Shown: positions 38,443 to 47,695, counted from the stretch's first letter. The stretch is 64,000 bases of DNA from Clavibacter phaseoli (GCF_021922925.1 NZ_CP040786.1:2480001-2544000), one strand, 5' to 3'. The notes: generated from the letters alone by a model not told the origin. Translations and numbers: made by a program.

Positions 38443-39438
38443 CTACGCCAGCGCGGGGACGCCCGCCACCGCGATGGCGACGTCCTCCGTCACCAAGCCC
38501 GCGTTCGCCATCGCTCCTGCCATGGTGCCCGCGGCCATGGCCACCGGCACGTTCGCGGATCCGCTCGACGCGTTGCCCGCGATGAGGAGGCCCGGGACGC
38601 TCGTCTGGCCCATCGGATCCGCCGCGACGAACGGGCCCCACGGGGTGTCCTCGGTCGCGGCGTCGAGCGCGCGGGCGACCCCGTCGCGGGGTGCGACGCC
38701 CGGCATGGCGAAGAGCGAGTCGAGCGGCAGGATCCGGCCGTCGGCGAGCTCCACGCCCTCGAGCGCACCGCGCTCGCCGACCACGCGCACGACCGCGGCC
38801 TCCTCGACGCGGATCCCGCGGGCGTCGATCCCGGCGCGGGTCGCGTCGTCGATCGCGAGCGGCGCGCCGTCTGCCGTCCCGCCCGCCACGAGGAACGTGA
38901 CGTCGGCCGACCACTGCCGCAGCATCTGCACGTGGTGCAGGCTGCCGGGCCCGGTCGCGAGCACGCCGATGCGGCGGTCGCGCACCTCGTAGCCGTCGCA
39001 GTAGGGGCAGACGACGACGCCCGCGCCCCAGTGCGCCGCGAGGCCGGGCACGTCGGGCAGGACGTCGGCGAGGCCGGTCGCGAGGATCACGCGGCGGGCC
39101 GTGACCTCGCCGCCGCCGTCGAGGCTCACGCGGAAGCGCGGACCCGCGGGATCGTCGAGCGCCTCGACCCCCTCGACCCGCCCGTCGACCACGACGCCGC
39201 CGTAGCCCTCGATCTCGCGCCGGCCCTCTGCGATGAGCTGACGCGGTGGCTTCCCGTCGTGGCCGAGCACGCCGTGCATGTGCGCGGCGACGGCGTTGCG
39301 GGGCTGGCCCGCGTCCACGACGAGCACGCTCCGGCGGGCCCGCGCGAGCATGAGCGCCGCGCTCGATCCCGCCACGCCGCCGCCGATGACGACCGCGTCC
39401 CAGTCGTGCCGTCCGTCGATTCCCTGTGTGATCTCCAT
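38443..39438 (-). CDS. Thioredoxin-reductase-like NAD(P)/FAD-dependent oxidoreductase
   Basis: This 331-residue flavoprotein has an FAD-binding GGGVAGSSAALMLARA loop (about 19-34), ATGLADVLPDVPG, the redox motif CPYC (VVCPYCDGYE) and an NADP loop GVLATGPGSLHHVQ. It ends with the FAD-contacting segment GLLIAGNASSGSANVPVAMAAG. The CPYC disulfide replaces the usual TrxB CATC, as in a common actinobacterial TrxB-like subgroup whose partner is unknown. The gene is convergent with the TetR gene, 10 bp away, and the ATG is the only one giving a standard N-terminus. Confidence 0.9.
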   Translation of the reverse strand: MEITQGIDGRHDWDAVVIGGGVAGSSAALMLARARRSVLVVDAGQPRNAVAAHMHGVLGHDGKPPRQLIAEGRREIEGYGGVVVDGRVEGVEALDDPAGPRFRVSLDGGGEVTARRVILATGLADVLPDVPGLAAHWGAGVVVCPYCDGYEVRDRRIGVLATGPGSLHHVQMLRQWSADVTFLVAGGTADGAPLAIDDATRAGIDARGIRVEEAAVVRVVGERGALEGVELADGRILPLDSLFAMPGVAPRDGVARALDAATEDTPWGPFVAADPMGQTSVPGLLIAGNASSGSANVPVAMAAGTMAGAMANAGLVTEDVAIAVAGVPALA

Positions 39439-39536
39439 GGGACGAGCCTCACGCGTCCGAGCGCCAGGCGCACGGCCCATTGCTAGAACGGCAAGGGCGC
39501 GTCGCCGCTCGCGCGTCGGTGCCGGTGCTCGGCGCC

Positions 39537-39620
39537 CTAGACGGGGAGCGGATACGTGCCCGGCTGGAGCGCGACCACCGTGACCCCCGGCGATCGCGGA
39601 GACGAGCAGGACGGCCATCG
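39537..39620 (-). pseudogene. Possible frameshifted remnant of a small hydrophobic protein
   Basis: Reading leftward, one frame gives MAVLLVSAIAG and, after a run of five G, the next frame continues GVTVVALQPGTYPLPV and a TAG stop. Together they would make a plausible small membrane protein. Removing one G would restore a single frame. It lies in the 249-bp gap between the flavoprotein and lsr2. The call rests on amino-acid character only. Confidence 0.25.
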
Positions 39621-39687
39621 CGCCGCGGGCGATGTCCCCGCAGCGACCTAGGCTGCCGGAGGGGGATCGAGAGCTCGAGGAGACGGC

Positions 39688-40023
39688 ATGACCGACGACG
39701 TGGATCCGCGCGACGACACGACGGACAGCACCACCGAGGCGGTGCGCTTCGGCCTCGACGGCATCGTGCACGAGATCGACCTCGACCCCGCGGGCGCACG
39801 CGCCCTCCGCGCCGCGCTCGCGCCGTACGTCGCGGCCGGGCGGCGCACGACCGTGACGATCACGCCCATCCGCGACGAGCCCGCTCGCCCCGCGGGCGCC
39901 GCCCCGACCGGCGAGCGCGCCGCGGCCCGCGAGTGGCTCGAGGCGAACGGCCACAAGCTCGGCCCGGGCGGTCGCATCTCGGCGACCCTCATGACGCTGT
40001 ACCGGGGCCGCGACGGGCGCTGA
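39688..40023 (+). CDS. lsr2: Lsr2-family nucleoid-associated protein
   Basis: This 111-residue protein has the Lsr2 dimerisation region VRFGLDGIVHEIDLDPAGARALRAALAPYV (about 19-48) and the C-terminal DNA-binding fold REWLEANGHKLGPGGRIS, where the Gly-Gly-Arg replaces the usual R-G-R minor-groove hook. Lsr2 binds AT-rich DNA and silences acquired genes in actinobacteria. The linker is short and Pro/Ala-rich. GAGGAG precedes the ATG. It is followed 52 bp later by an acetyltransferase on the same strand. Confidence 0.88.
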   Translation: MTDDVDPRDDTTDSTTEAVRFGLDGIVHEIDLDPAGARALRAALAPYVAAGRRTTVTITPIRDEPARPAGAAPTGERAAAREWLEANGHKLGPGGRISATLMTLYRGRDGR

Positions 40024-40075
40024 CCCGCGCGCGGCGCCGGCGCCGGCGGCCTCCACGGCACGGCACGATGGATCC

Positions 40076-40666
40076 ATGAGCGCCGAGCCCCGCCTGTTCC
40101 CCGCCGTCCCGCGCCTCGAGGGCGAGCGCGTGATCCTGCGCCCCTTCTCCCCCGCCGACGTCGACGCCATGGGTCCCGTGCTCGCCGACCCGGACGTGAT
40201 CCGCCTCACCGGATCCGCGCACACGACCGCCGAGGTCGCCGAGATGGCCGCGCGGACGACGCTCGACGACCGCACGCGCACCTGGTACGCGACGCGCGCC
40301 GATCAGCCCGACCGCCTCGACCTCGCCCTGGTCGACCGCGCGACGGACGCCTGCGTGGGCGAGGCCGTGATCAACGAGTGGAGCCCCGAGGACCGGAGCG
40401 CGAACCTCCGCATCCTCATCGGCCCCGCCGGCCGCGACCGCGGTCTCGGCTCCGAGGCCGTCCGGATGCTGGTCGACCACGCGTTCGCCGCGACCGACCT
40501 CGAGCGCGTCTCCCTCGAGGTCATGGCCTTCAACCCCCGCGCCCGCCGCGTCTACGAGCGCGCGGGCTTCGTCGAGGAGGGCCGCCTCCGCGCCGCCTTC
40601 CGCTTCGACGGCGAGCCGGTCGACGTGATCGTGATGGCGCTGCTGCGGTCGGATCCGCGGGGCTGA
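40076..40666 (+). CDS. RimJ/RimL-type GNAT acetyltransferase
   Basis: This 196-residue protein has the N-terminal RLEGERVILRPFSPADVDAM, acetyl-CoA loop PAGRDRGLGSEAVRMLVDHAF (about 121-141) and the C-terminal NPRARRVYERAGFVEEG typical of the Acetyltransf_3 (RimJ/RimL) family. These acetylate ribosomal protein N-termini or small amines; the substrate here is open. It may be co-transcribed with lsr2. Confidence 0.9.
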   Translation: MSAEPRLFPAVPRLEGERVILRPFSPADVDAMGPVLADPDVIRLTGSAHTTAEVAEMAARTTLDDRTRTWYATRADQPDRLDLALVDRATDACVGEAVINEWSPEDRSANLRILIGPAGRDRGLGSEAVRMLVDHAFAATDLERVSLEVMAFNPRARRVYERAGFVEEGRLRAAFRFDGEPVDVIVMALLRSDPRG

Positions 40667-40670
40667 GGCC

Positions 40671-40718
40671 CCACGCACGACGCCCGCCGGCCGCGGATGC
40701 GGCGCGACGGGCGCGTGG
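40671..40718. terminator. Imperfect bidirectional terminator
   Basis: A composite hairpin has an outer CCACG/CGTGG, a middle CGCCCG/CGGGCG and an inner CCGC-GGAT-GCGG pairing, between convergent genes. Bulges make it weaker than the others. Confidence 0.45.
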
Positions 40719-40732
40719 TCGAGCGGGGGCGG

Positions 40733-42256
40733 CTAGCCGAGCGACACGGCCGTCCACGACACGGGCGGCAGCGTGATCGTGAGGGTGCCGTCGGCGAGCG
40801 TCGCCGAGGCGTTCTCGGTCAGGCCCACGCGCTCGCGGTCCTCGAAGGTGTTCTTCGCGTAGACGTCCTCGTCGTGGATCCCGACGGCCTCGAGCACCTC
40901 GGAGACGGCGAGGCCGGTGACGTCGACCTCGATCGTGAGCGCGTCCGACAGGCTGCGGTTCACGAGGAAGACCGCGGCGCGGCCGGTGGCCTCGTCGAAG
41001 GTCGCGACGGAGTCGACGAGCGGCGCGGTGCCGTGCACCTCGGTCTCGTACGTGCCCACGTCGATGCGCGGCTTGAGCACCTCGCCCTGCGCGAGCCGGC
41101 TCGTGACCGAGAACGGGAAGAACGTGGTCTGGCGCCAGGCGCCGCCGCCCGTCTCCGTCATGATCGGCGCGATCACGTTCACGAGCTGCGCGAGGCTGGC
41201 CGACGTGACGCGGTCGCTGTGCTTGAGCAGCGTGATCATGAGGTTGCCGAGCACGACCGCGTCGGCGACCGAGTAGACGTCCTCGAGCAGGTGCGGCGCG
41301 TAGGGCCAGCCCTCAGTGATGACGCCGGACTCCTGGTGCTCGTCGAGGTACCAGACGTTCCACTCGTCGAACGAGATGTTGATCGTCTTGTCGCTCTTGC
41401 GGCGGTACTTGACCTGGTCGGCCGATGCGACGACCGTGCGGATGAAGTACTCCATGTCGAGCGACGAGGCGAGGAAGCTGCCGAGGTCGCCCTTGCGCTC
41501 CTGGTAGTAGGCGTGGGCCGAGATGAAGTCGACGTTGTCGTAGGCGTGCTCGAGCACGGTGCGCTCCCACTCGCCGAAGGTCGGCATGCCGGATCCGCTG
41601 CTGCCGCACGCGACGAGCTCGAGCGTGGGATCCACCATCTTCATGGCGCCGGCGGTGCGGTTCGCGAGCTTGCCGTAGTCGTCCGCGGTCATGTGGCCGA
41701 CCTGCCACGGGCCGTCCATCTCGTTGCCGAGGCACCACATCTTCACGCCGTGGGGCTCGGGGGATCCGTTGGCGATGCGCTGGTCGGAGAGGGCGGTGCC
41801 GCCCGGGTGGTTCGAGTACTCGAGGATGTCGAGGGCCTCGAGCACGCCGCGCGTGCCGAGGTTGACGGCCATCATCAGCTCGCTGCCGGTGAGCTCGCAC
41901 CAGCGCGCGAACTCGTCGAGGCCGACCTCGTTGGTCTCGAGCGAGTGCCAGGCGAGGTCGAGGCGCTTCGGGCGCTCGGCGCGGGGGCCGACGCCGTCCT
42001 CCCAGCGGTAGCCGGAGACGAAGTTGCCGCCGGGGTAGCGGATGGTGCTCGAGCCGAGCTCCTTGACGAGGTCGACCACGTCGAGGCGGAAGCCGTCCGC
42101 GTTCGCGGTGGGGTGGCCGGGCTCGTAGATCCCGTCGTAGACGCAGCGACCGAGGTGCTCGACGAACGAGCCGAAGGTGCGGCGGTTGACGGGGGCGACG
42201 ACCGCGGTGCGGTCGATGGCGATGCGGGCGTCGGCCGCGGGGCGGGCGTCGGTCAT
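40733..42256 (-). CDS. abfA: GH51 alpha-L-arabinofuranosidase
   Basis: This 507-residue intracellular enzyme removes L-arabinofuranose from arabinan and arabinoxylan oligosaccharides. The GH51 marks are FGSFVEHLGRCVYDGIYEPG (about 28-47), IRYPGGNFVSGYRWEDG, the acid/base Glu179 in MWCLGNEMDGPW and the nucleophile Glu298 in ISFDEWNVWY. It is the last gene of the leftward arabinose locus, but a 198-bp leader with its own perfect palindrome indicates a separately regulated promoter. Confidence 0.95.
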   Translation of the reverse strand: MTDARPAADARIAIDRTAVVAPVNRRTFGSFVEHLGRCVYDGIYEPGHPTANADGFRLDVVDLVKELGSSTIRYPGGNFVSGYRWEDGVGPRAERPKRLDLAWHSLETNEVGLDEFARWCELTGSELMMAVNLGTRGVLEALDILEYSNHPGGTALSDQRIANGSPEPHGVKMWCLGNEMDGPWQVGHMTADDYGKLANRTAGAMKMVDPTLELVACGSSGSGMPTFGEWERTVLEHAYDNVDFISAHAYYQERKGDLGSFLASSLDMEYFIRTVVASADQVKYRRKSDKTINISFDEWNVWYLDEHQESGVITEGWPYAPHLLEDVYSVADAVVLGNLMITLLKHSDRVTSASLAQLVNVIAPIMTETGGGAWRQTTFFPFSVTSRLAQGEVLKPRIDVGTYETEVHGTAPLVDSVATFDEATGRAAVFLVNRSLSDALTIEVDVTGLAVSEVLEAVGIHDEDVYAKNTFEDRERVGLTENASATLADGTLTITLPPVSWTAVSLG

Positions 42257-42324
42257 GGAGTGGTCCTTCACTTCATCGGGAGCGGGGCCGATCGACGCCG
42301 GGCGAGCCGGGTGGATCCGAGCCG

Positions 42325-42338
42325 TTACAACGTTGTAA
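42325..42338. promoter_or_regulatory. LacI-type operator upstream of abfA
   Basis: TTACAACGTTGTAA is a perfect 14-bp palindrome with the central CG typical of LacI-family operators. It lies 68 bp upstream of the abfA ATG and differs from the operator near the local lacI-type gene. Confidence 0.7.
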
Positions 42339-42454
42339 GCGCAACGTCCCTCCATTGTCGCGGGGGCGTCGGGGCGGTGTCAACGCGACGCGGGCCGCCC
42401 CGCGCGCCGCGGAGACGGGCGGGGTGCGGGGCGGGACGAGACGGGCGCGGCTCT

Positions 42455-44446
42455 TCAGCTGCGGCCGGCCGCCACGGGGATCCAGACCCGCATGGTGGAC
42501 GGGCCGCGGTTCGCCCAGGAGGCGTAGGGCACGAGGTCCACCTCGCCCAGCGGCTCGACGCGGTCGACGCGGTCGACGCCGTGGCCGTAGGGCCAGTCGG
42601 CGACGTCGGCCACCGTGCGGGACAGCCGCACGCGCGCCCCGCGCTCAGTGAGCGCGGGGGCGGATCTCGTGTCGACCGCGACGTCGCCGACCTGGCCCGA
42701 GGGCACGTCGGTCGACTCGAGGGCCAGCACGAGCGGGCCGCGCTCGACCGCGACCTGCCCGCGCACGGCGTCGATGCGGAAATCCGGGATCACGAAGCGC
42801 GCGGCCATGGGCAGGTCGAGCCGCACCTCGTCGCCCGCGCGGAAGCGGCGGTGCACGAGCGCCCGGCGCCCGCGGACCTCGAGCGGCGATCCGCCGGGCT
42901 CGGTGAGGGTCGCGGTGCGCGCCCACGCGGGGATCCGCACGGCCAGCTCCACCTCCCGCCCCGTGTCCTCGCGGAACGCGACCGACACGTCGCCCGCGTA
43001 CGGGTAGCCGCTGCGCACGGACAGCGCGACGGGGGTGCCGTCCTCGAGCACGGTGTCCACGTCGTACGAGCCCAGCTGGTGGATCTGCACCCCGTCGGGC
43101 GACCGCGTCGCGAACGTCAGCTCCATGCTCGCGAGCGTGCGGGCGACGTTGGTGGGGCAGCACGACACCTCGAACCACGGCGCCCGGAGGCTCGCGAGCG
43201 CCCGCGCGTTCACCTCGTCCTCGTCGGGCGCCGTGCCGGGGGTCCGCTGGTGCAGCGTGTTCGTGTAGAAGAAGGCGCGGCCGTCCTCCCGCGGGGAGGC
43301 GAGCACGGTGTTGAGCAGGGTGCGCTCGATGAGGTCGGCGTAGCGCGGGTCGTCGTGCTGGAGGAGCAGGCGCCACGACAGCATGTTCGACGCGATGCCC
43401 GCGCAGGTCTCCGCGTAGGCGCGGTCCGGCGGCAGCTCGAAGTCGGCGCCGAACGCCTCGTCCTGGTGGTGGGATCCCATGCCGCCGGTCACGTACGTGC
43501 GGGCCCGCACGGTCTCCTCCCACTGACGGCGCACGGCGTCCGCGAGCTCCGCGTCGCCGGTCTCCACGGCGACGTCGAGGGCCCCGGCCGCGAGGTACAG
43601 CGCGCGCACCGCGTGGCCGCGGAGCACGTCCGCGTCGCGCACGGGCACGTCGTCCTGGAAGTACTCGGCGCCGTACTCGATCTGCCCGAGCAGCCCGTGT
43701 CCCCGCCGCTCCACGAACAGGCGCGCGAGCTCCACGTACCGCGGCTCCTCCAGCGCGCGGCCGAGCTCGACGAGGGCGACCTCCACCTCGGGGTGGCCGC
43801 ACACGGCGACCCGCCCGTCGGGTCCGAAGGCCTCCCAGAGGTGGTCGGCGACGCGGGTCACCACGCCGACGAGCTCGTCCGAGGTCCCGGTCCGGTGCGC
43901 GGCGACGCCGGCCTGGATGAGGTGCCCCATCGAGTACAGCTCGTGGCCCCATTCCAGGTCGGAGTAGCGCGGGCGCTGCCACGGGCGGCCGAACGACGTG
44001 TGGAGGTAGCCGTCGGGATCCTGCGCCGCGGCCACGCGCGAGACGAGCCGGGCGAAGCGGTCGGCCAGGTCGACGTGCGCGGCGACGGCCGCCGGGTCGT
44101 CCGCGTCCACGGGCCGGCCGAGCTCCCACGCCATGCCCTCGAGCAGCTTGTGGATCTCGGAGTCCACGAACTCGATGCCCGCGTGCTCCCAGCCCTCCTC
44201 GCCGGAGGCAGCGCGGTCGAGGTTCGAGGTCCAGCCGATCCGCTCCATCCACTCCTCGCAGTGGCGGAGGATCACGTCGGCGTTCAGCCGCTGCCTCTCG
44301 CTCCAGAAGCCGTCGACGAGCCGGATCTCGGCCGCGTCGAGCGGGGTGAGCCGGGAGCGCGTCGGCGAGACGGGTCCGCCGGGGCGGGCATGGCGCCCGT
44401 CCCGCGAGGCGGCGGCGGACGTGTCGAGGGAGGTGGGCAGGGTCAC
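42455..44446 (-). CDS. GH127 beta-L-arabinofuranosidase
   Basis: This 663-residue DUF1680/GH127 enzyme cleaves beta-L-arabinofuranosides, such as those on hydroxyproline-rich plant glycoproteins. It carries the Cys-based catalytic site: AYAETCAGIASNML (Glu and Cys ligands) and the tandem cysteines in VSCCPTNVART (Cys429-Cys430), one acting as nucleophile. An (alpha/alpha)6 barrel (about 40-440) is followed by beta-sandwich domains. The GTG start has GGAG 8 bp upstream. It follows the sugar permeases in the same leftward unit, linking import to arabinose release. Confidence 0.92.
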   Translation of the reverse strand: MTLPTSLDTSAAASRDGRHARPGGPVSPTRSRLTPLDAAEIRLVDGFWSERQRLNADVILRHCEEWMERIGWTSNLDRAASGEEGWEHAGIEFVDSEIHKLLEGMAWELGRPVDADDPAAVAAHVDLADRFARLVSRVAAAQDPDGYLHTSFGRPWQRPRYSDLEWGHELYSMGHLIQAGVAAHRTGTSDELVGVVTRVADHLWEAFGPDGRVAVCGHPEVEVALVELGRALEEPRYVELARLFVERRGHGLLGQIEYGAEYFQDDVPVRDADVLRGHAVRALYLAAGALDVAVETGDAELADAVRRQWEETVRARTYVTGGMGSHHQDEAFGADFELPPDRAYAETCAGIASNMLSWRLLLQHDDPRYADLIERTLLNTVLASPREDGRAFFYTNTLHQRTPGTAPDEDEVNARALASLRAPWFEVSCCPTNVARTLASMELTFATRSPDGVQIHQLGSYDVDTVLEDGTPVALSVRSGYPYAGDVSVAFREDTGREVELAVRIPAWARTATLTEPGGSPLEVRGRRALVHRRFRAGDEVRLDLPMAARFVIPDFRIDAVRGQVAVERGPLVLALESTDVPSGQVGDVAVDTRSAPALTERGARVRLSRTVADVADWPYGHGVDRVDRVEPLGEVDLVPYASWANRGPSTMRVWIPVAAGRS

Positions 44447-44508
44447 GGGAGGTCTCCTCGGAGGGTGATGGGGATGCGGGGCGGGCGGAGCCGGTCGGCG
44501 GTCATGCG

Positions 44509-45435
44509 TCAGTCCTTCACGGCGCCGGCGGTGACGCCGGCGGCGACGTAGCGCTGGGCGACGATCAGCAGCACGGTCGCGGGGATGGAGGCCACCACGG
44601 CGGTCGCCATGATCGAGTTCCACTCCTGATTGTTGTTGCCTATGTAGCGGTAGATGCCGAGCGTGATGGTCTGCGCGTCGCCGCCGCTGTTGAGCGTCGA
44701 CGAGAACACGAAGTCCGACCACGCCCAGAGGAAGGCGAAGAGGCCCACCGTCACGACCGAGTTGCGGCTCACGGGCAGCACGATCGAGACGAAGGTGCGC
44801 CAGGTGCCGGCGCCGTCGAGCTCCGCGGCGGACAGGAGCTCGTCGGGGATCCCGCGCATGAACGCGGTGAAGATCAGCACCCCGAACGGCACGGCCAGCG
44901 TGCTGTCGGCGATGATGAGGCCCCACCACCGATTCAGGATCCCGGCGTTGAGGTAGATCGCGTAGAAGCCCATCGCCATGATCACCTGCGGGATCATCTG
45001 CGCCACGATCATGACGAAGCCCAGCGCCCCGCCGCCCACGGGACGGAGCTTGGCGAGCGAGTAGGCCGCGGGCGCCGACAGGGCGATCGTGACGATCACC
45101 GTCCCGAGGCCGACCACGAGGCTCGTGCCGAGGTAGGGCAGCTGGTCGCGCACGACGGCCGCGTAGCCGTCGAGGGTCGGCGCGAGGGGGAACAGCTGCG
45201 GCGGGCTCTGCCGCATCTGGTCCGTGGGCGTCAGCGAGACGTTCACCATCCAGTACACGGGGAAGAGCATCACCGCGGTCAGCAGCACGCCGATCACGGT
45301 CGTCGCGGTGCTGCGGCGGCCCTTCCGGCGGATCTGCGCGGCCCGCTCGGGCGAGCGCTCCGACGAGCCGCGGCGGCCGGCCGGGGCGGTGGAGCCCACG
45401 GATCCGGACGTTCGGGCGGGAGTGGCGGTGGACAT
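44509..45435 (-). CDS. Carbohydrate ABC transporter permease (MalG type), arabinose locus
   Basis: This 308-residue inner-membrane permease has a basic Ser/Arg-rich N-terminus (about 1-45), six hydrophobic segments and the EAA loop SAAELDGAGTWRTFVSIVLP. The family Trp-rich segment FLWAWSDFVFSSTL follows. Its ATG overlaps the stop of the partner permease by one base. No ATPase gene is nearby; a shared MsiK-like ATPase is presumed. The substrate is inferred to be arabinose-containing oligosaccharides from the flanking arabinofuranosidases. Confidence 0.92.
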   Translation of the reverse strand: MSTATPARTSGSVGSTAPAGRRGSSERSPERAAQIRRKGRRSTATTVIGVLLTAVMLFPVYWMVNVSLTPTDQMRQSPPQLFPLAPTLDGYAAVVRDQLPYLGTSLVVGLGTVIVTIALSAPAAYSLAKLRPVGGGALGFVMIVAQMIPQVIMAMGFYAIYLNAGILNRWWGLIIADSTLAVPFGVLIFTAFMRGIPDELLSAAELDGAGTWRTFVSIVLPVSRNSVVTVGLFAFLWAWSDFVFSSTLNSGGDAQTITLGIYRYIGNNNQEWNSIMATAVVASIPATVLLIVAQRYVAAGVTAGAVKD

Positions 45436-46433
45436 CAGCTCTCCTGCTTCCTCTGCACGCGCAGGTAGACGAGGCCGCAGACGAGGGCCATGACGATGAG
45501 GAGGTTGCCGACCGCGGCGGCCGGCCCGAAGGTGGGCAGCGTCGAGCCGAATCCGAGCTGGTAGGACCAGATCGCGAAGGTCGTGGAGGTGTCCCCCGGA
45601 CCGCCGCGGGTCATGATCCAGATGATGTCGAACACCTTCAGCGTGTAGACGAGGCCCAGCAGGATCGTGATCGCGGAGACCGGCGCGAGCAGCGGGAACG
45701 TGATCCGGCGGAAGCGCTGCCACGACGTCGCGCCGTCGAGCGACGCCGCCTCGTAGAGGTCGCCGGGGATGTTCTGCAGGCCGCTGTACAGGATCACGAG
45801 GTTGAACGGGATCCCGATCCAGATGTTCGCGACGATGACCGACGTGAGCGCCCACTGCGGCGACGTCAGCCAGTTGACCTGGCCGCCGCCGAGCGCGCGG
45901 ATGGTCGCGTTGACGATCCCGCTCTCGCTGTTGAGCATCCACGACCAGGTCGACGCGCTGACGATGAGCGGCAGCAGCCACGGCACCAGGAACAGCGCCC
46001 GGAGGGTGGCCGAGAGGCGGAACCGCTGGAAGAAGAAGACGGCGAGCGCCATGCCGATCGTGAACTGGAACGCGATCGACACGAGCGTGAACGTGAGCGT
46101 GTTCGCGAGCGCGGGCCCGAAGGTCGGGCTCTGGACGATCCGGGCGAAGTTGTCGAACCCGATGAACGGCGCCGACCCGTCGATGAACGAGCGCACGGTG
46201 TAGTCGCGCACCGACAGGTCGACGTTGCGGATGAGCGGGTAGGCGTAGAAGACGGCGAGGTAGACGACGACGGGGACGAGGAACGCCCACGCCGTGAGCT
46301 GCCGCGGCCCGACGCGGCGGGGCCGGCGGCCGTCGGGTCGACGCGGCCCGCGGTCCCGCCCGGGCGGGACCGCGGTGTCGCGGCCCCGCTCCGCGGCGCC
46401 CGCCTCGCGGCGGTCGATGGTGTGGGCGCTCAT
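45435..46433 (-). CDS. Carbohydrate ABC transporter permease (MalF type), arabinose locus
   Basis: This 332-residue permease has a 45-residue Arg-rich cytoplasmic N-terminus, a first helix AWAFLVPVVVYLAVFYAYPL, and the EAA loop EAASLDGATSWQRFRRITFP. The periplasmic-facing VFDIIWIMTRGGPGDTSTT segment is strongly conserved in this family. Pairs with the adjacent MalG-type permease; 5 bp separate it from the binding protein stop. Confidence 0.92.
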   Translation of the reverse strand: MSAHTIDRREAGAAERGRDTAVPPGRDRGPRRPDGRRPRRVGPRQLTAWAFLVPVVVYLAVFYAYPLIRNVDLSVRDYTVRSFIDGSAPFIGFDNFARIVQSPTFGPALANTLTFTLVSIAFQFTIGMALAVFFFQRFRLSATLRALFLVPWLLPLIVSASTWSWMLNSESGIVNATIRALGGGQVNWLTSPQWALTSVIVANIWIGIPFNLVILYSGLQNIPGDLYEAASLDGATSWQRFRRITFPLLAPVSAITILLGLVYTLKVFDIIWIMTRGGPGDTSTTFAIWSYQLGFGSTLPTFGPAAAVGNLLIVMALVCGLVYLRVQRKQES

Positions 46434-46438
46434 CCGGG

Positions 46439-47695
46439 TCAGCCGTTCGCCGACTCGGCGGCCTTCTGGGCCTCGTCGAGCGCGTCCTCGGGGCTGGCCG
46501 CTCCGCTGAGGCTGTTCTGCACGGCCTTCCAGAGCTGCTCCGAGATGCGCGGGTACTTCGTGCCGAGGTCGTCGCTCGTGCGGCCCTTGGCCTCGCCGAC
46601 CGCGGTCACCCACGGCTCGAGGTCGGGGTCCGCAGCGACCTGGGCCTGCTGCGCGTCGGCCGTCGGCGCCACGTAGGAGAGCGTGGTGTCGGTGGCGACG
46701 AGGTTGTCGGTGCTGGTGAGGCAGGCCTGGATCTCCTTCGAGACGTCGTAGCGCGCCTGGTCCCGCTGCACGGGCACCGTGAGGAACTCTCCGCCGGTGG
46801 GCGCGGGGGCCGAGCCGCCGTCGCTCGCGGGGATGGAGAGGATCCCGTAGTCGATCCCGGAGTCCTTCACGCCTTGGAGCTGCCAGGTGCCGTTCTCCCC
46901 GAACGCGTACTCGCCCGTCAGGAACTCCTGCCACGAGGTCGTCTGCGTGTTGCCGATCACGCTGTTCGGCGCGAGGCCCTGCTTCACCCAGTCGGTCCAG
47001 AGGGTGAGCGCCTGCACGGCCTCGTCGGAGGAGAGGTCGGTCAGGTCGGCGCCGGATCCCCAGAAGAACGGGAGGAACTGGAAGCTGCCCTCCTCCGTGC
47101 CGATGGCCGAGAACGTGATGCCCTTGCCGCCGGACGCCGTGACCTCCTCGAGCGCCGCGGTGAGCGACGCCCAGTCGGTGATGGTGGCGGGATCCACCCC
47201 CGCCTTCGCCAGCACCGTCTTGTTGTAGTAGAGCGCCAGGGTGTTGGCGCCGATGGGGACGCCGAAGGTGTCGCTGCCGAGCTGGCCGGCCGCGAGGATG
47301 TTCTCCTCGAAGCCGGACACGTCGGCGCCGGTCTCCTCGGTCGTCGTGAGCAGGCCGCCCTCGGCGAGCGTCGAGACGACGGGGTTGTCGACGAGCAGGA
47401 GGTCGGGCGAGTTGCCCTGCTGGCCGGCGAGGAGCGCCTTGCTCGTGAGGTCGGAGGTGTCGTAGCCGGTGCGCTCGACGGTCACGCCGGCCTCGGTGCC
47501 GCACTGCTCGACGAGCTTCGTCCAGTCGGAGGAGGCGTCGAACTGGGGGTACGGGTCCCAGAACGTGTAGGTGCCGCTGGCGGCGGATCCATCCGAGGCG
47601 GCGCCGCCTCCGGTGGAGCAGCCGGCCAGGGCGAGACCGACGACGAGCGCGCCGGCGACGGCGACGGGGCGCGTGGTGCGGGTGAAGGAGTTCAC
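46439..47695 (-). CDS. Sugar ABC transporter substrate-binding lipoprotein, arabinose locus
   Basis: This 418-residue family 1 solute-binding protein has a lipoprotein signal PVAVAGALVVGLALAGC, the lipobox LAGC and a Gly/Ala/Ser linker. The GTG start has GAGAGGA six bases upstream and gives a signal of normal length; the frame is open for 46 more codons. It lies first in the leftward transport operon, divergent from a LacI gene. Predicted ligand: arabino-oligosaccharides, from genomic context only. Confidence 0.92.
   Translation of the reverse strand: MNSFTRTTRPVAVAGALVVGLALAGCSTGGGAASDGSAASGTYTFWDPYPQFDASSDWTKLVEQCGTEAGVTVERTGYDTSDLTSKALLAGQQGNSPDLLLVDNPVVSTLAEGGLLTTTEETGADVSGFEENILAAGQLGSDTFGVPIGANTLALYYNKTVLAKAGVDPATITDWASLTAALEEVTASGGKGITFSAIGTEEGSFQFLPFFWGSGADLTDLSSDEAVQALTLWTDWVKQGLAPNSVIGNTQTTSWQEFLTGEYAFGENGTWQLQGVKDSGIDYGILSIPASDGGSAPAPTGGEFLTVPVQRDQARYDVSKEIQACLTSTDNLVATDTTLSYVAPTADAQQAQVAADPDLEPWVTAVGEAKGRTSDDLGTKYPRISEQLWKAVQNSLSGAASPEDALDEAQKAAESANG

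Noticed and set aside
40697..44551. A 1284-codon frame opposite the GH51 and GH127 genes
   Set aside because: It is antisense to two complete enzymes with intact catalytic motifs and has low-complexity composition, so it is a high-GC shadow.
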